From the NCBI RefSeq assembly GCF_025151215.1, contig NZ_CP102286.1, positions 4,216,001-4,280,000 of the forward strand: a stretch of DNA of 64,000 nucleotides, given 5' to 3'. The stretch is from Parabacteroides merdae ATCC 43184. Lineage in GTDB: Bacteria > Bacteroidota > Bacteroidia > Bacteroidales > Tannerellaceae. Position numbers and translations under genes: made by a program. The notes under the pieces were generated by a model. It ran no database searches and had not been told where the DNA came from. It saw nothing but the letters and a program-made list of their open reading frames with translations. Of this stretch, positions 35,981 to 44,812 are shown in pieces. Each line of letters begins with the position of its first letter. The stretch's first letter is position 1.

Positions 35981-37318
35981 TTAGGATAACAGCTGTTGCT
36001 CAGCCTCGTTTACTCTATTAAACGCGAAACCGTCCATGATATTTTGCATCAAGGCGGAAATCTGGTCATTGCATAAATTTCCGATACTTCCTTCGTGCGT
36101 ATGGTGAACTTTCTTGACAGGGACGAATTTACCAGCTTCGATGTTCAATCCTACCTGCTTGTAAGCGTCACGGAAAGGCATACCTTCCAAAACGAGGCGG
36201 TTTACCTCTTCCACACTAAAGAGGAGTGCATATTTGTCATCGTCTAAGATCTGCTCGTTCACCTTTACTTCCCGCATCATGTGCGTAACCATGCGGAGGC
36301 AATCCTTCAACTCGTCGAAAGAGGGGAGGAATACTTCCTTTATGATCTGCAGGTCGCGGAAATAGCCTGATGGAAGGTTGTTGCTGATCAGTGTGATCTG
36401 CTGGGGCAATCCTTGCAGCTTGTTGCATTTGGCACGCGTCAGCTCGAACACGTCCGGATTCTTTTTATGCGGCATGATACTGGATCCTGTTGTGAACTGG
36501 TCCGGCAACTTGATGAAACCGAAGTTCTGGCTGTTGAACATACAAGCATCGAAAGCTAGTTTGGAAAGGGTTGCCGCAATGCCGGCCATGGCAAAAGCTA
36601 CGGTACGTTCCATTTTGCCACGTCCCATCTGGGCGTAAACGACATTATAATCGAGCGAGTCGAAGCCGAGCAGATCTGTTGTCATCTGGCGTCTCAGCGG
36701 GAAAGAAGAGCCATATCCGGCCGCAGAGCCCAACGGGTTGCGGTTGCAAACTTTATAAGCAGCCTGCATCATCTGCAAATCATCGGTCAGGCTTTCGGCA
36801 TAGGCGCCGAACCAAAGTCCGAATGATGACGGCATGGCAATCTGTAAATGTGTATATCCGGGAAGCAGCACGTCCTTATAACGGTTACTCTGCGAGATCA
36901 ACACCTCGAACAGGTCGGATACCAACTCTACGATTTCCTGAATCTGTGCGCGGGTGAACAGCTTCAGATCCAGCAGCACTTGGTCGTTACGTGAACGTCC
37001 GCTGTGTATCTTTTTCCCTGTGTCACCCAGGCTGCGTGTCAGCATCAGTTCCACCTGCGAGTGGACGTCTTCCACGCCCTCTTCAATTACAAACCGGCCA
37101 CAGTCGGCAACGGCATAGATATTTTTCAGTTCGGCAAGCAAGATCGTCAGTTCCTCTTTGGTAAGCAGCCCGATGCTTTCCAGCATGGTGATGTGAGCCA
37201 TCGAGCCGAGCACGTCGTACTTGGCGAGATAGAGATCCATCTCACGGTCTTTGCCTACCGTAAAGGTATCCACTTCCTGGTCTACCTGAACATTCTTTTC
37301 CCAAAGTTTCTGAGCCAT
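35981..37318 (-). CDS. argH: Argininosuccinate lyase
   Basis: Splits argininosuccinate to arginine and fumarate, the last step of arginine synthesis. It is 445 residues from the ATG at 37318. The fumarase/aspartase-superfamily signature GSSIMPHKKNPD lies at 278-289. The first conserved regions SGRSRNDQV (about 106) and GYTHLQIAMPSSFG (about 154) are also present. All catalytic segments are intact. It sits in a four-gene operon with pyrE, so arginine and pyrimidine synthesis, which share carbamoyl phosphate, may be expressed together. Confidence 0.97.
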   Translation of the reverse strand: MAQKLWEKNVQVDQEVDTFTVGKDREMDLYLAKYDVLGSMAHITMLESIGLLTKEELTILLAELKNIYAVADCGRFVIEEGVEDVHSQVELMLTRSLGDTGKKIHSGRSRNDQVLLDLKLFTRAQIQEIVELVSDLFEVLISQSNRYKDVLLPGYTHLQIAMPSSFGLWFGAYAESLTDDLQMMQAAYKVCNRNPLGSAAGYGSSFPLRRQMTTDLLGFDSLDYNVVYAQMGRGKMERTVAFAMAGIAATLSKLAFDACMFNSQNFGFIKLPDQFTTGSSIMPHKKNPDVFELTRAKCNKLQGLPQQITLISNNLPSGYFRDLQIIKEVFLPSFDELKDCLRMVTHMMREVKVNEQILDDDKYALLFSVEEVNRLVLEGMPFRDAYKQVGLNIEAGKFVPVKKVHHTHEGSIGNLCNDQISALMQNIMDGFAFNRVNEAEQQLLS

Positions 37319-37329
37319 CAAAAAAACAT

Positions 37330-37740
37330 TTAATAAGGCAGGGATGCCAACATGGTCGATATTTTATCGATCGCATCCTGCAATGGTTTTGATACCATTG
37401 GTTTGATAAACGGATTCAGTTCGGCGCGGACGGTTATTTTCATCCGTGTGTCGTTCTCTTCTACCTGTTTTAGCTGAATCCAAAGGAACAGGGGAACAGG
37501 CGAGTTCGTGGTCGTGAATTTGATCGTCTTGTTCGGTTCACGTTCCACGATCTGGAAGGTTATCTTGCCTACCGGTGCGACGGAAAAACTGCAAGAGTCT
37601 TTATCGAACTCGAAATCTTGAATCTTATCTTGAGGTATGCGGTCCTGCACCTTTCCTAAGTTGGATAGGTCGGACAGCATATTAAAAATACGATCCTCGT
37701 TAAAGGGGATCGTTTTCACTTCGCTAACAAATTCAGTCAT
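37330..37740 (-). CDS. SRPBCC (START-like) family protein
   Basis: A 136-residue soluble protein of the START/Bet v1-like fold, with a hydrophobic-cavity pattern (VPLFLWIQLKQVEENDTRMK) and a long C-terminal helix (PMVSKPLQDAIDKISTMLA). The ATG at 37740 is preferred; a GTG six bases upstream is possible. It lies 6 bp after pyrE and 11 bp before argH. The ligand and role are unknown, although the pyrE-SRPBCC pairing is common in Bacteroidetes. Confidence 0.85.
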   Translation of the reverse strand: MTEFVSEVKTIPFNEDRIFNMLSDLSNLGKVQDRIPQDKIQDFEFDKDSCSFSVAPVGKITFQIVEREPNKTIKFTTTNSPVPLFLWIQLKQVEENDTRMKITVRAELNPFIKPMVSKPLQDAIDKISTMLASLPY

Positions 37741-37746
37741 TTTCAC

Positions 37747-38388
37747 TTACTTTGTTTCGGGATTCCAGTTTGCCGGATCTTTGCGCCATTCCTGAAGGAC
37801 TGCGATTTCGGATTCGTCAATGTAATCTGTACGCAATGCTTCTTCCAGCACGGCATCATAGTTACTTAGAGTCGTCAATGTAACTTTTGCCTCTTTGAAA
37901 GCCTCTACTGCAACAGGGAAACCATACGTGAAAATGGCAACCATACCGGCAACGTCACAACCGAAATTACGGACAGCCTGTACGGCTTTCAAACTACTAC
38001 CACCTGTAGAAACCAAATCTTCTACAATCACTACTTTTGAACCCGGTTTCAGTTCGCCTTCAATCAGGTTTTCCAATCCATGATCTTTAGGAGTTGAACG
38101 GATGTACACGAACGGCAGACCCAGTAGGTCGGCAACTAATGCACCCTGGGCGATTGCTCCGGTTGCAACACCAGCAATAGCATCGGCATTTTCATACTTT
38201 TCGCTGATTGTGCGAGCCAGCTCCAGTTTAATGAAACTTCTGATTTCCGGATAGGAAAGTGTCTTTCTGTTGTCGTTGTAGATTGGTGATTTCCAACCGG
38301 ATGCCCATGTGAAAGGATTGGCCGGCTGCAATTTGACCGCCTTAATCTTTAATAATCTCTCTGCTACTAATCTTTCCAGTGTTTTCAT
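37747..38388 (-). CDS. pyrE: Orotate phosphoribosyltransferase
   Basis: Joins orotate and PRPP to make orotidine 5'-phosphate in pyrimidine synthesis. It is 213 residues. The PRPP-binding motif VVIVEDLVSTGGSS is at 119-132, and the flexible-loop region RSTPKDHGLENLIEG precedes it. The length is normal. It is first gene of the operon, with a -7 box at 38420. Confidence 0.97.
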   Translation of the reverse strand: MKTLERLVAERLLKIKAVKLQPANPFTWASGWKSPIYNDNRKTLSYPEIRSFIKLELARTISEKYENADAIAGVATGAIAQGALVADLLGLPFVYIRSTPKDHGLENLIEGELKPGSKVVIVEDLVSTGGSSLKAVQAVRNFGCDVAGMVAIFTYGFPVAVEAFKEAKVTLTTLSNYDAVLEEALRTDYIDESEIAVLQEWRKDPANWNPETK

Positions 38389-38419
38389 ACAACCTAATAA
38401 AAATGTTTATATCAGTCTG

Positions 38420-38427
38420 CAAAGGTA
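38420..38427 (-). promoter_or_regulatory. -7 promoter element of the pyrE operon
   Basis: TACCTTTG on the minus strand fits TAnnTTTG and lies 31 bp before the start codon. No clear -33 box. Confidence 0.5.
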
Positions 38428-38460
38428 GACAAAGGGAATGAGATAACCTTGTAGTTCTTC

Positions 38461-38489
38461 AAAAAAATAAGCTATACATATTGTATAGC
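38461..38489 (-). terminator. Intrinsic terminator of prmC-recX-comF
   Basis: GCTATACA (38471-38478) pairs with TGTATAGC (38482-38489) around a 3-base loop. A T-rich run follows on the minus strand. It separates comF from pyrE. Confidence 0.75.
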
Positions 38490-38504
38490 AGGTTTAAGGA
38501 GAGT

Positions 38505-39197
38505 TTATGCCACAGCTATGCCTAAAATACTGATCCGGATGCCGGATATGGCTTTCATGGCTTCTGCACAGGCATTCATGGTGGAACCGGTCGTAATAAC
38601 ATCGTCCACCAGTAGAATGTGTTTGTTTTTCAACGTGTCGGTGTTCTCTACACGGAAGATGTCCTCTACATTTTCCGATCGTTCGAATATCTGCTTGCGG
38701 GTTTGACTTTCGGTCTTTTTTATGCGGGACAAGGATGAGGTGTCGACCGCGATTCCAGTGGCGGAACGGATGCCGTATGCGATCCATTCCGACTGGTTAT
38801 AACCTCTTTGCCTCATTCTTTTCGGGTGGAGCGGGACCGGCAAAAGGAGATCGACGGTGTCGAACAGCCCTGTCTCCCGGTAGGTGGTAGCAGCCATGCG
38901 TCCCAGTTCGTATCCGAGTTTTTTGTTTCCATGATATTTTAAGGAATGGATTAGCTTTTGCCCGCTTCCCCCTTTCGTGAAGTGGAGCAGAGCGGTGGCG
39001 GCGACGAAAGATGTTTTTCCCTGTAAAAGCAGACAGACCGGATTCGTCTCCATATCCGTAAAATGCGTGTAGGGCAAATGATTCGAACAATGCAGGCAAA
39101 TATGCTCTTCCCCTTCCACTAAAGACCTCTGGCAAAGCAGGCAGAGGCGAGGATAGAAAAGGTTGAGGAGGTCATTCAAAATCATCCTCGTAGTCAT
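38505..39197 (-). CDS. ComF family protein (phosphoribosyltransferase-like)
   Basis: A 230-residue protein related to competence protein ComF/GntX. N-terminal zinc-ribbon cysteines (CLLCQRS...CLHCSNHLPY) precede a PRTase domain with LLVDDVITTGSTMNACAEAM (about 195-214). It probably supports DNA uptake or nucleotide recycling; the role in Bacteroidetes is unproven. The start overlaps recX by 26 bp (or 14 bp if the ATG at 39185 is used), so it is translationally coupled. Confidence 0.9.
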   Translation of the reverse strand: MTTRMILNDLLNLFYPRLCLLCQRSLVEGEEHICLHCSNHLPYTHFTDMETNPVCLLLQGKTSFVAATALLHFTKGGSGQKLIHSLKYHGNKKLGYELGRMAATTYRETGLFDTVDLLLPVPLHPKRMRQRGYNQSEWIAYGIRSATGIAVDTSSLSRIKKTESQTRKQIFERSENVEDIFRVENTDTLKNKHILLVDDVITTGSTMNACAEAMKAISGIRISILGIAVA

Positions 39198-39663
39198 TCC
39201 CGTTGAACAGTTGTTTCAGGCAGCGGCTTGTTTCCCTTGTTTCGAAACCGCGTCCGGCGGCGAAGCGGAGCAGTTTGGCGTAAACCTCCCGATCGTCCTT
39301 ACCACGGGTTACTTTCTTTTTGCTTTTCAGGAGAGAAAGGAGGATGGAGCGATATTCTTGTTCGTCGATACCTTCCAGTGCTTCCGAGCGGATACTGGAT
39401 GGAATGCCTTTCCGCTGCATCTCGTAGTTGATCTTGACACGTCCCCATTTGTTGAAGCGTAATTTGTCGTTTACGAAATAGCGTGCAAAACGGCTTTCGT
39501 CGATGAAACGTTCTTGTAGCAGGCGGGAGACGATCCGGTCGCTTTCTTCCCCGGCCAATCCCGCCGCTTTGATTTTCTTTTCGACATCCTGGATGCAGCG
39601 TTCGCTGGCAGAACAGTAGGCGGCTGCCCGGTGAAGCATTTCAGATTCACTGATTTGTTTCAT
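39172..39663 (-). CDS. recX: RecX-family regulatory protein
   Basis: A 163-residue helical protein of the RecX family, which usually binds RecA filaments and limits them. It has the three-helix repeat pattern LAAYCSASERCIQDVEKK-like at the start, followed by FIDESRFARYFVNDKLRFNK and WGRVKINYEMQRKGI. recA is not adjacent. It overlaps prmC by 4 bp (ATGA) and comF by up to 26 bp. Confidence 0.9.
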   Translation of the reverse strand: MKQISESEMLHRAAAYCSASERCIQDVEKKIKAAGLAGEESDRIVSRLLQERFIDESRFARYFVNDKLRFNKWGRVKINYEMQRKGIPSSIRSEALEGIDEQEYRSILLSLLKSKKKVTRGKDDREVYAKLLRFAAGRGFETRETSRCLKQLFNGNDYEDDFE

Positions 39664-40508
39664 TTGCGTGCTTTTATAATCCGGTCCTTGCCAGACAAGT
39701 CTTGGATCAATTCGATATTCTTGTAGCCTTCTTCCTCCAGCATCTCAACAACCATATTGCCGCATGCCGCATTGATTTCGAAGTAGAGATGGCCGTTTCT
39801 TCTCAGTTTTTTCTTTCCGAAATGGGCAATATGCCAATAATAGAGCAGCGGGTCGTTGTCCGGGACGAAAAGAGCCAGGTGTGGTTCGTAGTCCAGCACG
39901 TTCCGCTCCATGTCTTTTTTTTCTTCCTCCTTGATGTAGGGCGGATTGCTGACGATGACGTCCAGAATGAACGGAATGTCCATTTCCGCTTTCTCCGGGT
40001 CTAGGATATCTGTCTGGATGAAAGTGACCGTTGTGTTGTTGCGTTTGGCATTCCGGCGGGCGGTCGCGAGCGCTTCCGCCGAAATGTCCGTCGCAATCAC
40101 GCTTGCTTTTTTCAGATGCTTCCGGAGTGTGACGGCTATGCAGCCGCTTCCCGTTCCGATATCCAATATCTTGATCTTTTGGTCTGCATTGTCGAGGATG
40201 ACCTGCTCGACCAGTTCTTCTGTTTCCGGACGTGGTATCAGGACGGACGGGTCTACTTCGAACTGAAGGCTGTAGAAATCGGCCGTTCCTAATATGTATT
40301 GGATAGGCTCCATCTGCTTCAAACGTTCGACTATGTCATGAATTCGGCTTTTTTCGCTTTCTGGCAGTTCTTTGTCTTTACAAAATAAAAAATGATGCGG
40401 CTGAATATTACAAACCCGCTCCATAATTAAACGAACTAGGCTGCTGACCTCGGAGGATGGGTATAGATCCCTCAATGATTCCTTAATGTATGCGATGGTT
40501 TCAGTCAT
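39660..40508 (-). CDS. prmC: Peptide chain release factor N5-glutamine methyltransferase
   Basis: Methylates the GGQ glutamine of release factors RF1 and RF2 with S-adenosylmethionine. It is 282 residues from the ATG at 40508. The SAM-binding loop ILDIGTGSGCIAVTL begins at about 114, and the catalytic NPPY lies at 188-191. It is first of three overlapping genes, with a fully consensus promoter just upstream. Confidence 0.96.
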   Translation of the reverse strand: MTETIAYIKESLRDLYPSSEVSSLVRLIMERVCNIQPHHFLFCKDKELPESEKSRIHDIVERLKQMEPIQYILGTADFYSLQFEVDPSVLIPRPETEELVEQVILDNADQKIKILDIGTGSGCIAVTLRKHLKKASVIATDISAEALATARRNAKRNNTTVTFIQTDILDPEKAEMDIPFILDVIVSNPPYIKEEEKKDMERNVLDYEPHLALFVPDNDPLLYYWHIAHFGKKKLRRNGHLYFEINAACGNMVVEMLEEEGYKNIELIQDLSGKDRIIKARK

Positions 40509-40522
40509 ATTTTGTTTTTGGG

Positions 40523-40554
40523 CAAAAGTAAGCATAAGATAAATTGCAACCAAA
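40523..40554 (-). promoter_or_regulatory. Consensus promoter of prmC-recX-comF
   Basis: On the minus strand, TTTG (40551-40554), 20 bp, then TACTTTTG (40523-40530). Both boxes match. The start codon is only 14 bp away, so the leader is very short. Confidence 0.8.
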
Positions 40555-40658
40555 CAAAGAAAGAATTTTCCGATATCGAAACAAAGGTTTCCAAACAGTG
40601 AAACAAAAATTTTTCTACGGTGAAAATATATTTTCCCGCTGGTTTTTCATAATCTTTG

Positions 40659-40666
40659 TACTTTTG
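40659..40666 (+). promoter_or_regulatory. -7 promoter element of ribD
   Basis: TACTTTTG fits TAnnTTTG and lies 21 bp before the ATG at 40688. No consensus -33. Confidence 0.5.
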
Positions 40667-40687
40667 TTGAATAAAGAACAAAAGAAG

Positions 40688-41731
40688 ATGGTTGTCGAAG
40701 AGAAATATATGGCCCGCTGCATCGAGCTTGCACGGGGTGGAGAAGGCAATACGGCTCCGAATCCGATGGTCGGTGCGGTGATTGTGCATAAAGGGAAGAT
40801 CATAGGGGAAGGGTTTCATCGCAAATGTGGCGAAGCGCATGCCGAAGTGAATGCGGTGGCTTCCGTTCGGGATGAAGCGCTTTTGCGGGATTCTACTATC
40901 TATGTAAGTCTCGAACCCTGTTCCCACTACGGAAAGACACCTCCTTGTGCGGAGTTGATTATAAGGAAAGGTATCCCGCGCGTCGTGGTCGGCACTTTGG
41001 ACCCGTTTCCAGAAGTGTCGGGACGAGGAGTACGCATGTTGCGCGAGGCGGGTATCGAAGTCGTGACGGGTGTGCTGGAAGAAGAGGCCCGTGCCTTGAA
41101 TCCTGCTTTTATGACTTTCCAGATACGGAAACGCCCTTATGTCTATCTGAAATGGGCCCAGAGCGCAGATGGGTTTATCGATATCCGGAGGGAAGATGCT
41201 TCTGTACCTTCGGTGCTTTTGTCTTCAGCCGAGACTCTCCGAAGGGTTCATCGGCTTCGTTCCGAAGTGGCGGCTATTATGGTCGGGACACGTACGGCGT
41301 TGTTAGACAATCCGTCGCTGACTGTGCGGCATTGGGCTGGCCGTTCTCCAGTCCGGGTGGTTCTCGACCGGACGTTGAAGTTGCCGGTCGGTTCGCATCT
41401 GCTGGATGGCGCGGTGCCTACGCTCGTATTTACAGCTGTCGAAGTCGAAAGCCGACCGAATGTCGAGTATGTGCAGATTGATTTCGGGCAGGAGGTCTTG
41501 TCGCAAGTCTTGCAATATTTGTATGGACAGAATTTGAATTCGTTGATGGTCGAAGGAGGTGCGGAACTGCTGGAAAGCTTCCTTGATGCCGGCCTGTGGG
41601 ACGAGGCCTGGGTTGAGACGGCTCCGGTCGTTTTGGGTGCGGGTGTAAAAGCGCCTGCTGTTCCTGGCGTGTTGACCGGTACGGAACAGAGGCACGGACA
41701 TCTTTTGGAAACCTGGAAACAAAAGGCTTAA
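40688..41731 (+). CDS. ribD: Bifunctional riboflavin deaminase/reductase RibD
   Basis: Catalyses two successive steps of riboflavin synthesis: deamination of the pyrimidine amine and reduction of the ribosyl group. It is 347 residues from the ATG at 40688, chosen for family length and promoter position. The zinc deaminase site is His51-Ala-Glu53 with Cys78 and Cys87 (PCSHYGKTPPC). The C-terminal reductase domain (about 150-345) has KWAQSADGFID and LMVEGGAELLESF. Other rib genes are not in the window, and no FMN riboswitch is seen. Confidence 0.95.
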   Translation: MVVEEKYMARCIELARGGEGNTAPNPMVGAVIVHKGKIIGEGFHRKCGEAHAEVNAVASVRDEALLRDSTIYVSLEPCSHYGKTPPCAELIIRKGIPRVVVGTLDPFPEVSGRGVRMLREAGIEVVTGVLEEEARALNPAFMTFQIRKRPYVYLKWAQSADGFIDIRREDASVPSVLLSSAETLRRVHRLRSEVAAIMVGTRTALLDNPSLTVRHWAGRSPVRVVLDRTLKLPVGSHLLDGAVPTLVFTAVEVESRPNVEYVQIDFGQEVLSQVLQYLYGQNLNSLMVEGGAELLESFLDAGLWDEAWVETAPVVLGAGVKAPAVPGVLTGTEQRHGHLLETWKQKA

Positions 41732-41809
41732 AATGAACTTTATAATTCGTAACGACACTAAAATATTATAAATATTCTCCTATATGGGGTATAAAGCAAA
41801 AAATGTTTC

Positions 41810-41817
41810 TACTTTTG
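41810..41817 (+). promoter_or_regulatory. -7 promoter element of the envelope gene block
   Basis: TACTTTTG fits TAnnTTTG and lies 30 bp before the ATG at 41848. No clear -33 box. Confidence 0.45.
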
Positions 41818-41847
41818 TGCCTTTATATGCAACAAACTTATTTTTTG

Positions 41848-43230
41848 ATGAAAAATAGAATAGTACTGTTTATAGCCGGATGTTGTGCTCTGTTATTGTC
41901 GTCTTGTTTGGGTTCGGATGATACGCAATATGAGTTGAGTAAAGATTGTCAGATTCTATCTTTTTCTTTGTCGAATGATTCTATCCCGGGTTTGAAAGAT
42001 GTCGTTTTCACGATTGATCAGGTGGAAGGGAAAATATTTAATATCGATTCAATGCCTTATGGAACAAAGCTGGATGAAAAAGTGATTTGTACGGTTAAGC
42101 TGGCTTCTACGGTGTATACTTGTCAGGTCATGCAGGAAGCTATCAGTGATACGTTAAGCTACTGGAACCTGGAAGACTCGCTGGATTTCTCCAAACCGGT
42201 TAAGTTCGTGAACACATTGTGGGACGGCCAAACGACAAAGACATACATCGCGCAAGTCAATATTCACCAGGTTGTTCCCGACTCGATGGTCTGGGGTGTT
42301 TACAAGGAAGGTATTACGAACGGTGCTGTCAAGGAAGAAAAGGTAGTTGTTTTCGGTGAAGGAAGTGGCGAGTCTTATTATATGTATACGCAGCCTGTAA
42401 ACGTAAACGAAGGCTACCGGTTGTACCGTTCGGCCGTTACGGATGGAAAGAACTGGACGGAACTGTCTGTATCGGGGCTTCCTGCCGGAGAAATCCGTTT
42501 GTCACAGATTACTGCTTATGAAGATGCGTTTTATGCCGTTACGACGAAAGGTATCCTTTATAGTTCAGCCGATGGCCAGACTTGGTCGCTAGTCGAAAAT
42601 GCACCGGTGATAAAAGCCCTTTTGGGAACTATAGATGTGGAAGATGATTTTACGGCAACCGGTAAGCAGCCGTCAGCCCTTAGTGTGGTTATCGACAAGA
42701 ATGGCACGTTGGTTTACGGGTATATGAATGAAGCGAAGGTATGGAACGAAGGAACTCTTCTGAACGAAGGTTTCCCTTTGACCGGATTCGGTAATCTTTC
42801 CTATAATTCGATGTTCCGTGCCCGCTTGTTAGTGGTTGCCGGAAGAGATAAGGATAATAAACTGACGAATACGGCCTGGGCGACGGAAGACGGAAGAGTC
42901 TGGGCGAAGTTGACGGACGATGAAACGGCGCCTTTTGATAAACAGGAGGGGGTCGCTGTAGCGGAATATGACGATAAAATGTTTATGTTGAGTGGTATCG
43001 ATGAAGCAGGTAAGGCCTCTTCTGACATTTACCTGTCACGTGACGGCGGCGTAAACTGGAGTCTGTCGGATACATTGGTTGTAATGCCGCAGGAATTCAA
43101 GGCAAGAGGGTTCTCTTCTATCTACGTGGATAAGGATAATTATATGTATCTTTTCGGTGGAAAAGAAACCAATAGTTCGAATGTATTAAATCAAATCTGG
43201 CGCGGCCGTATTAACCGTCTGGGTTTTTAA
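41848..43230 (+). CDS. DUF6242 domain-containing lipoprotein
   Basis: A 460-residue lipoprotein (lipobox LLSSC, Cys20) of a Bacteroidales family of unknown function. The ATG at 41848 is preferred because it gives the lipoprotein signal. The N-terminal domain (about 25-140) is an immunoglobulin-like strand set. The rest is a beta-propeller-like repeat region with recurring W/SxDGxxW motifs (SSADGQTWSL, ATEDGRVWAKL, SRDGGVNWSL), like BNR/kelch repeats. It is first in the block leading to uppS and bamA, so an envelope role is suggested. Confidence 0.85.
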   Translation: MKNRIVLFIAGCCALLLSSCLGSDDTQYELSKDCQILSFSLSNDSIPGLKDVVFTIDQVEGKIFNIDSMPYGTKLDEKVICTVKLASTVYTCQVMQEAISDTLSYWNLEDSLDFSKPVKFVNTLWDGQTTKTYIAQVNIHQVVPDSMVWGVYKEGITNGAVKEEKVVVFGEGSGESYYMYTQPVNVNEGYRLYRSAVTDGKNWTELSVSGLPAGEIRLSQITAYEDAFYAVTTKGILYSSADGQTWSLVENAPVIKALLGTIDVEDDFTATGKQPSALSVVIDKNGTLVYGYMNEAKVWNEGTLLNEGFPLTGFGNLSYNSMFRARLLVVAGRDKDNKLTNTAWATEDGRVWAKLTDDETAPFDKQEGVAVAEYDDKMFMLSGIDEAGKASSDIYLSRDGGVNWSLSDTLVVMPQEFKARGFSSIYVDKDNYMYLFGGKETNSSNVLNQIWRGRINRLGF

Positions 43231-43317
43231 GTATAAAGAAAGTTCGTGGAGGACCGTATAATTTTATGAGTGATTCGGCGTTAGAAAAGAAGGTATAGAT
43301 TATAACAGAAAACGATT

Positions 43318-44037
43318 ATGACTTCAACTTTCTTTCAGCGCATACTCTTATTAGTCCTTTTGGCCGGTTGCATGACCGGTCTTCACGCACAAGAATATAA
43401 ATATGAGATCGGAGGAATGGCAGGCGGAGCCTTTTATATGGGCGATGTCAACAAGAACGCTTTTTTCAAAGGGTTGAATCCCGCGTTCGGAGCCGTTTTT
43501 CGCTATAATCCCAATTTCAGGTGGGCTTTAAAGACCAATCTGATGTGGGGGCAGGTTTCAGGTACGACGGAAGGGCAGCAGAATGTTTTTCCGGACCATG
43601 CACAAGGTTCTTTCAGTCGGAGCCTGATCGAACTGGGCGGGCAGATGGAGTTCAACTTCTTTCCGTACAGTGATAAATTTGCGTATTCAAACGCAAGACG
43701 TTTCACTCCCTATATTTTTATGGGATTGGGGGTGACGGTAGCGCCGGGTAGCGGGAAGACTTTTGCCGGTCCGAACATTCCGCTCGGTGTAGGTTTGAAA
43801 TACAAGGTTAAGAACAGGATCAACCTGGGATGCGAGTTCTCGTTCCGTAAGCTATTTGGCGACGGTCTGGACGTGACGGACGACAGCAATGCGTTTTTGG
43901 ATGATCCCTACCATATGAAAGGTAGTTTTTTGAAGAATAAAGATTGGTATTCTTTTTTGTTGTTTACGGTTACTTGGGATTTCGGTCCGCGGTGCAGGAC
44001 TTGCAACAATGCGAAGAATATAGATAATATACAGTAG
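43318..44037 (+). CDS. DUF6089-type outer-membrane beta-barrel protein
   Basis: A 239-residue predicted small outer-membrane barrel with signal peptide ending GLHA. It has alternating strands with FYMGDVN and [12 protein letters not shown] and a C-terminal [13 protein letters not shown]. Two Cys in the last 12 residues (CRTC) are unusual for an outer-membrane protein and may form a disulfide or bind metal. It lies 17 bp upstream of uppS. The function is not known, but the order DUF6089-uppS-bamA recurs in Bacteroidales. Confidence 0.82.
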   Translation: MTSTFFQRILLLVLLAGCMTGLHAQEYKYEIGGMAGGAFYMGDVNKNAFFKGLNPAFGAVFRYNPNFRWALKTNLMWGQVSGTTEGQQNVFPDHAQGSFSRSLIELGGQMEFNFFPYSDKFAYSNARRFTPYIFMGLGVTVAPGSGKTFAGPNIPLGVGLKYKVKNRINLGCEFSFRKLFGDGLDVTDDSNAFLDDPYHMKGSFLKNKDWYSFLLFTVTWDFGPRCRTCNNAKNIDNIQ

Positions 44038-44054
44038 TTATAGATGAAAACACT

Positions 44055-44798
44055 ATGTCGCTGATTGAACAAATAGATAAAAATCGATTGCCGCAGCATG
44101 TGGCGATTATTATGGACGGTAACGGACGTTGGGCCAAAGCGAAGGGAAAAGACCGGAGCTATGGACACCAGGAGGGCGTTGTCTCTGTCCGTAAAGTCGT
44201 GGAAGCCGCTACAACCGTGGGTTTGAAATATCTGACGATGTACACGTTTTCGACAGAAAACTGGAATCGTCCGGAGGCGGAGGTACAGGCGTTGATGAGC
44301 TTGCTGGTCGCAGCCATCCATCGCGAGACTCCCGATCTGATGAAAAATAACGTCCGTCTGATGGCGATCGGCAATCTGGATCGCTTGCCGGCAGATGCAT
44401 ATGCCACTTTGCAGGATTGTATTGCACAGACTTCAGCCAATACGGGTGTTACGCTCATATTGGCTTTAAGTTATTCGGCCCGTTGGGAAATAACCGAAGC
44501 CGTGAAACGTCTGGCCAGGGAGGCGGTGGAGAAAAAAATAAACCCTGACGATATAACCGAGGCTGTCGTCTCGGATTATTTGACGACCAAAGGTATTCCC
44601 GATCCGGATTTATTGATCCGTACCGGAGGAGAACAACGCGTCAGCAACTTCCTGCTTTGGCAGTTGTCATATGCCGAATTCTTCTTTACCGATGTGTATT
44701 GGCCGGATTTTAGAGAAGAAGAGTTGTATGGAGCTATATTGTATTACCAGCAGCGTGAACGGCGCTTCGGTAAGACAAGCGAGCAATTAATCTTATAA
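44055..44798 (+). CDS. uppS: Undecaprenyl diphosphate synthase (cis-prenyltransferase)
   Basis: Makes the C55 lipid carrier for peptidoglycan and O-antigen by adding isopentenyl units to farnesyl diphosphate. It is 247 residues. The catalytic Asp21 is in [32 protein letters not shown] near the C-terminus is the second hallmark. It starts 17 bp after the DUF6089 gene and ends 14 bp before bamA. Confidence 0.96.
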   Translation: MSLIEQIDKNRLPQHVAIIMDGNGRWAKAKGKDRSYGHQEGVVSVRKVVEAATTVGLKYLTMYTFSTENWNRPEAEVQALMSLLVAAIHRETPDLMKNNVRLMAIGNLDRLPADAYATLQDCIAQTSANTGVTLILALSYSARWEITEAVKRLAREAVEKKINPDDITEAVVSDYLTTKGIPDPDLLIRTGGEQRVSNFLLWQLSYAEFFFTDVYWPDFREEELYGAILYYQQRERRFGKTSEQLIL

Positions 44799-44812
44799 AC
44801 AATAGCTGTTAT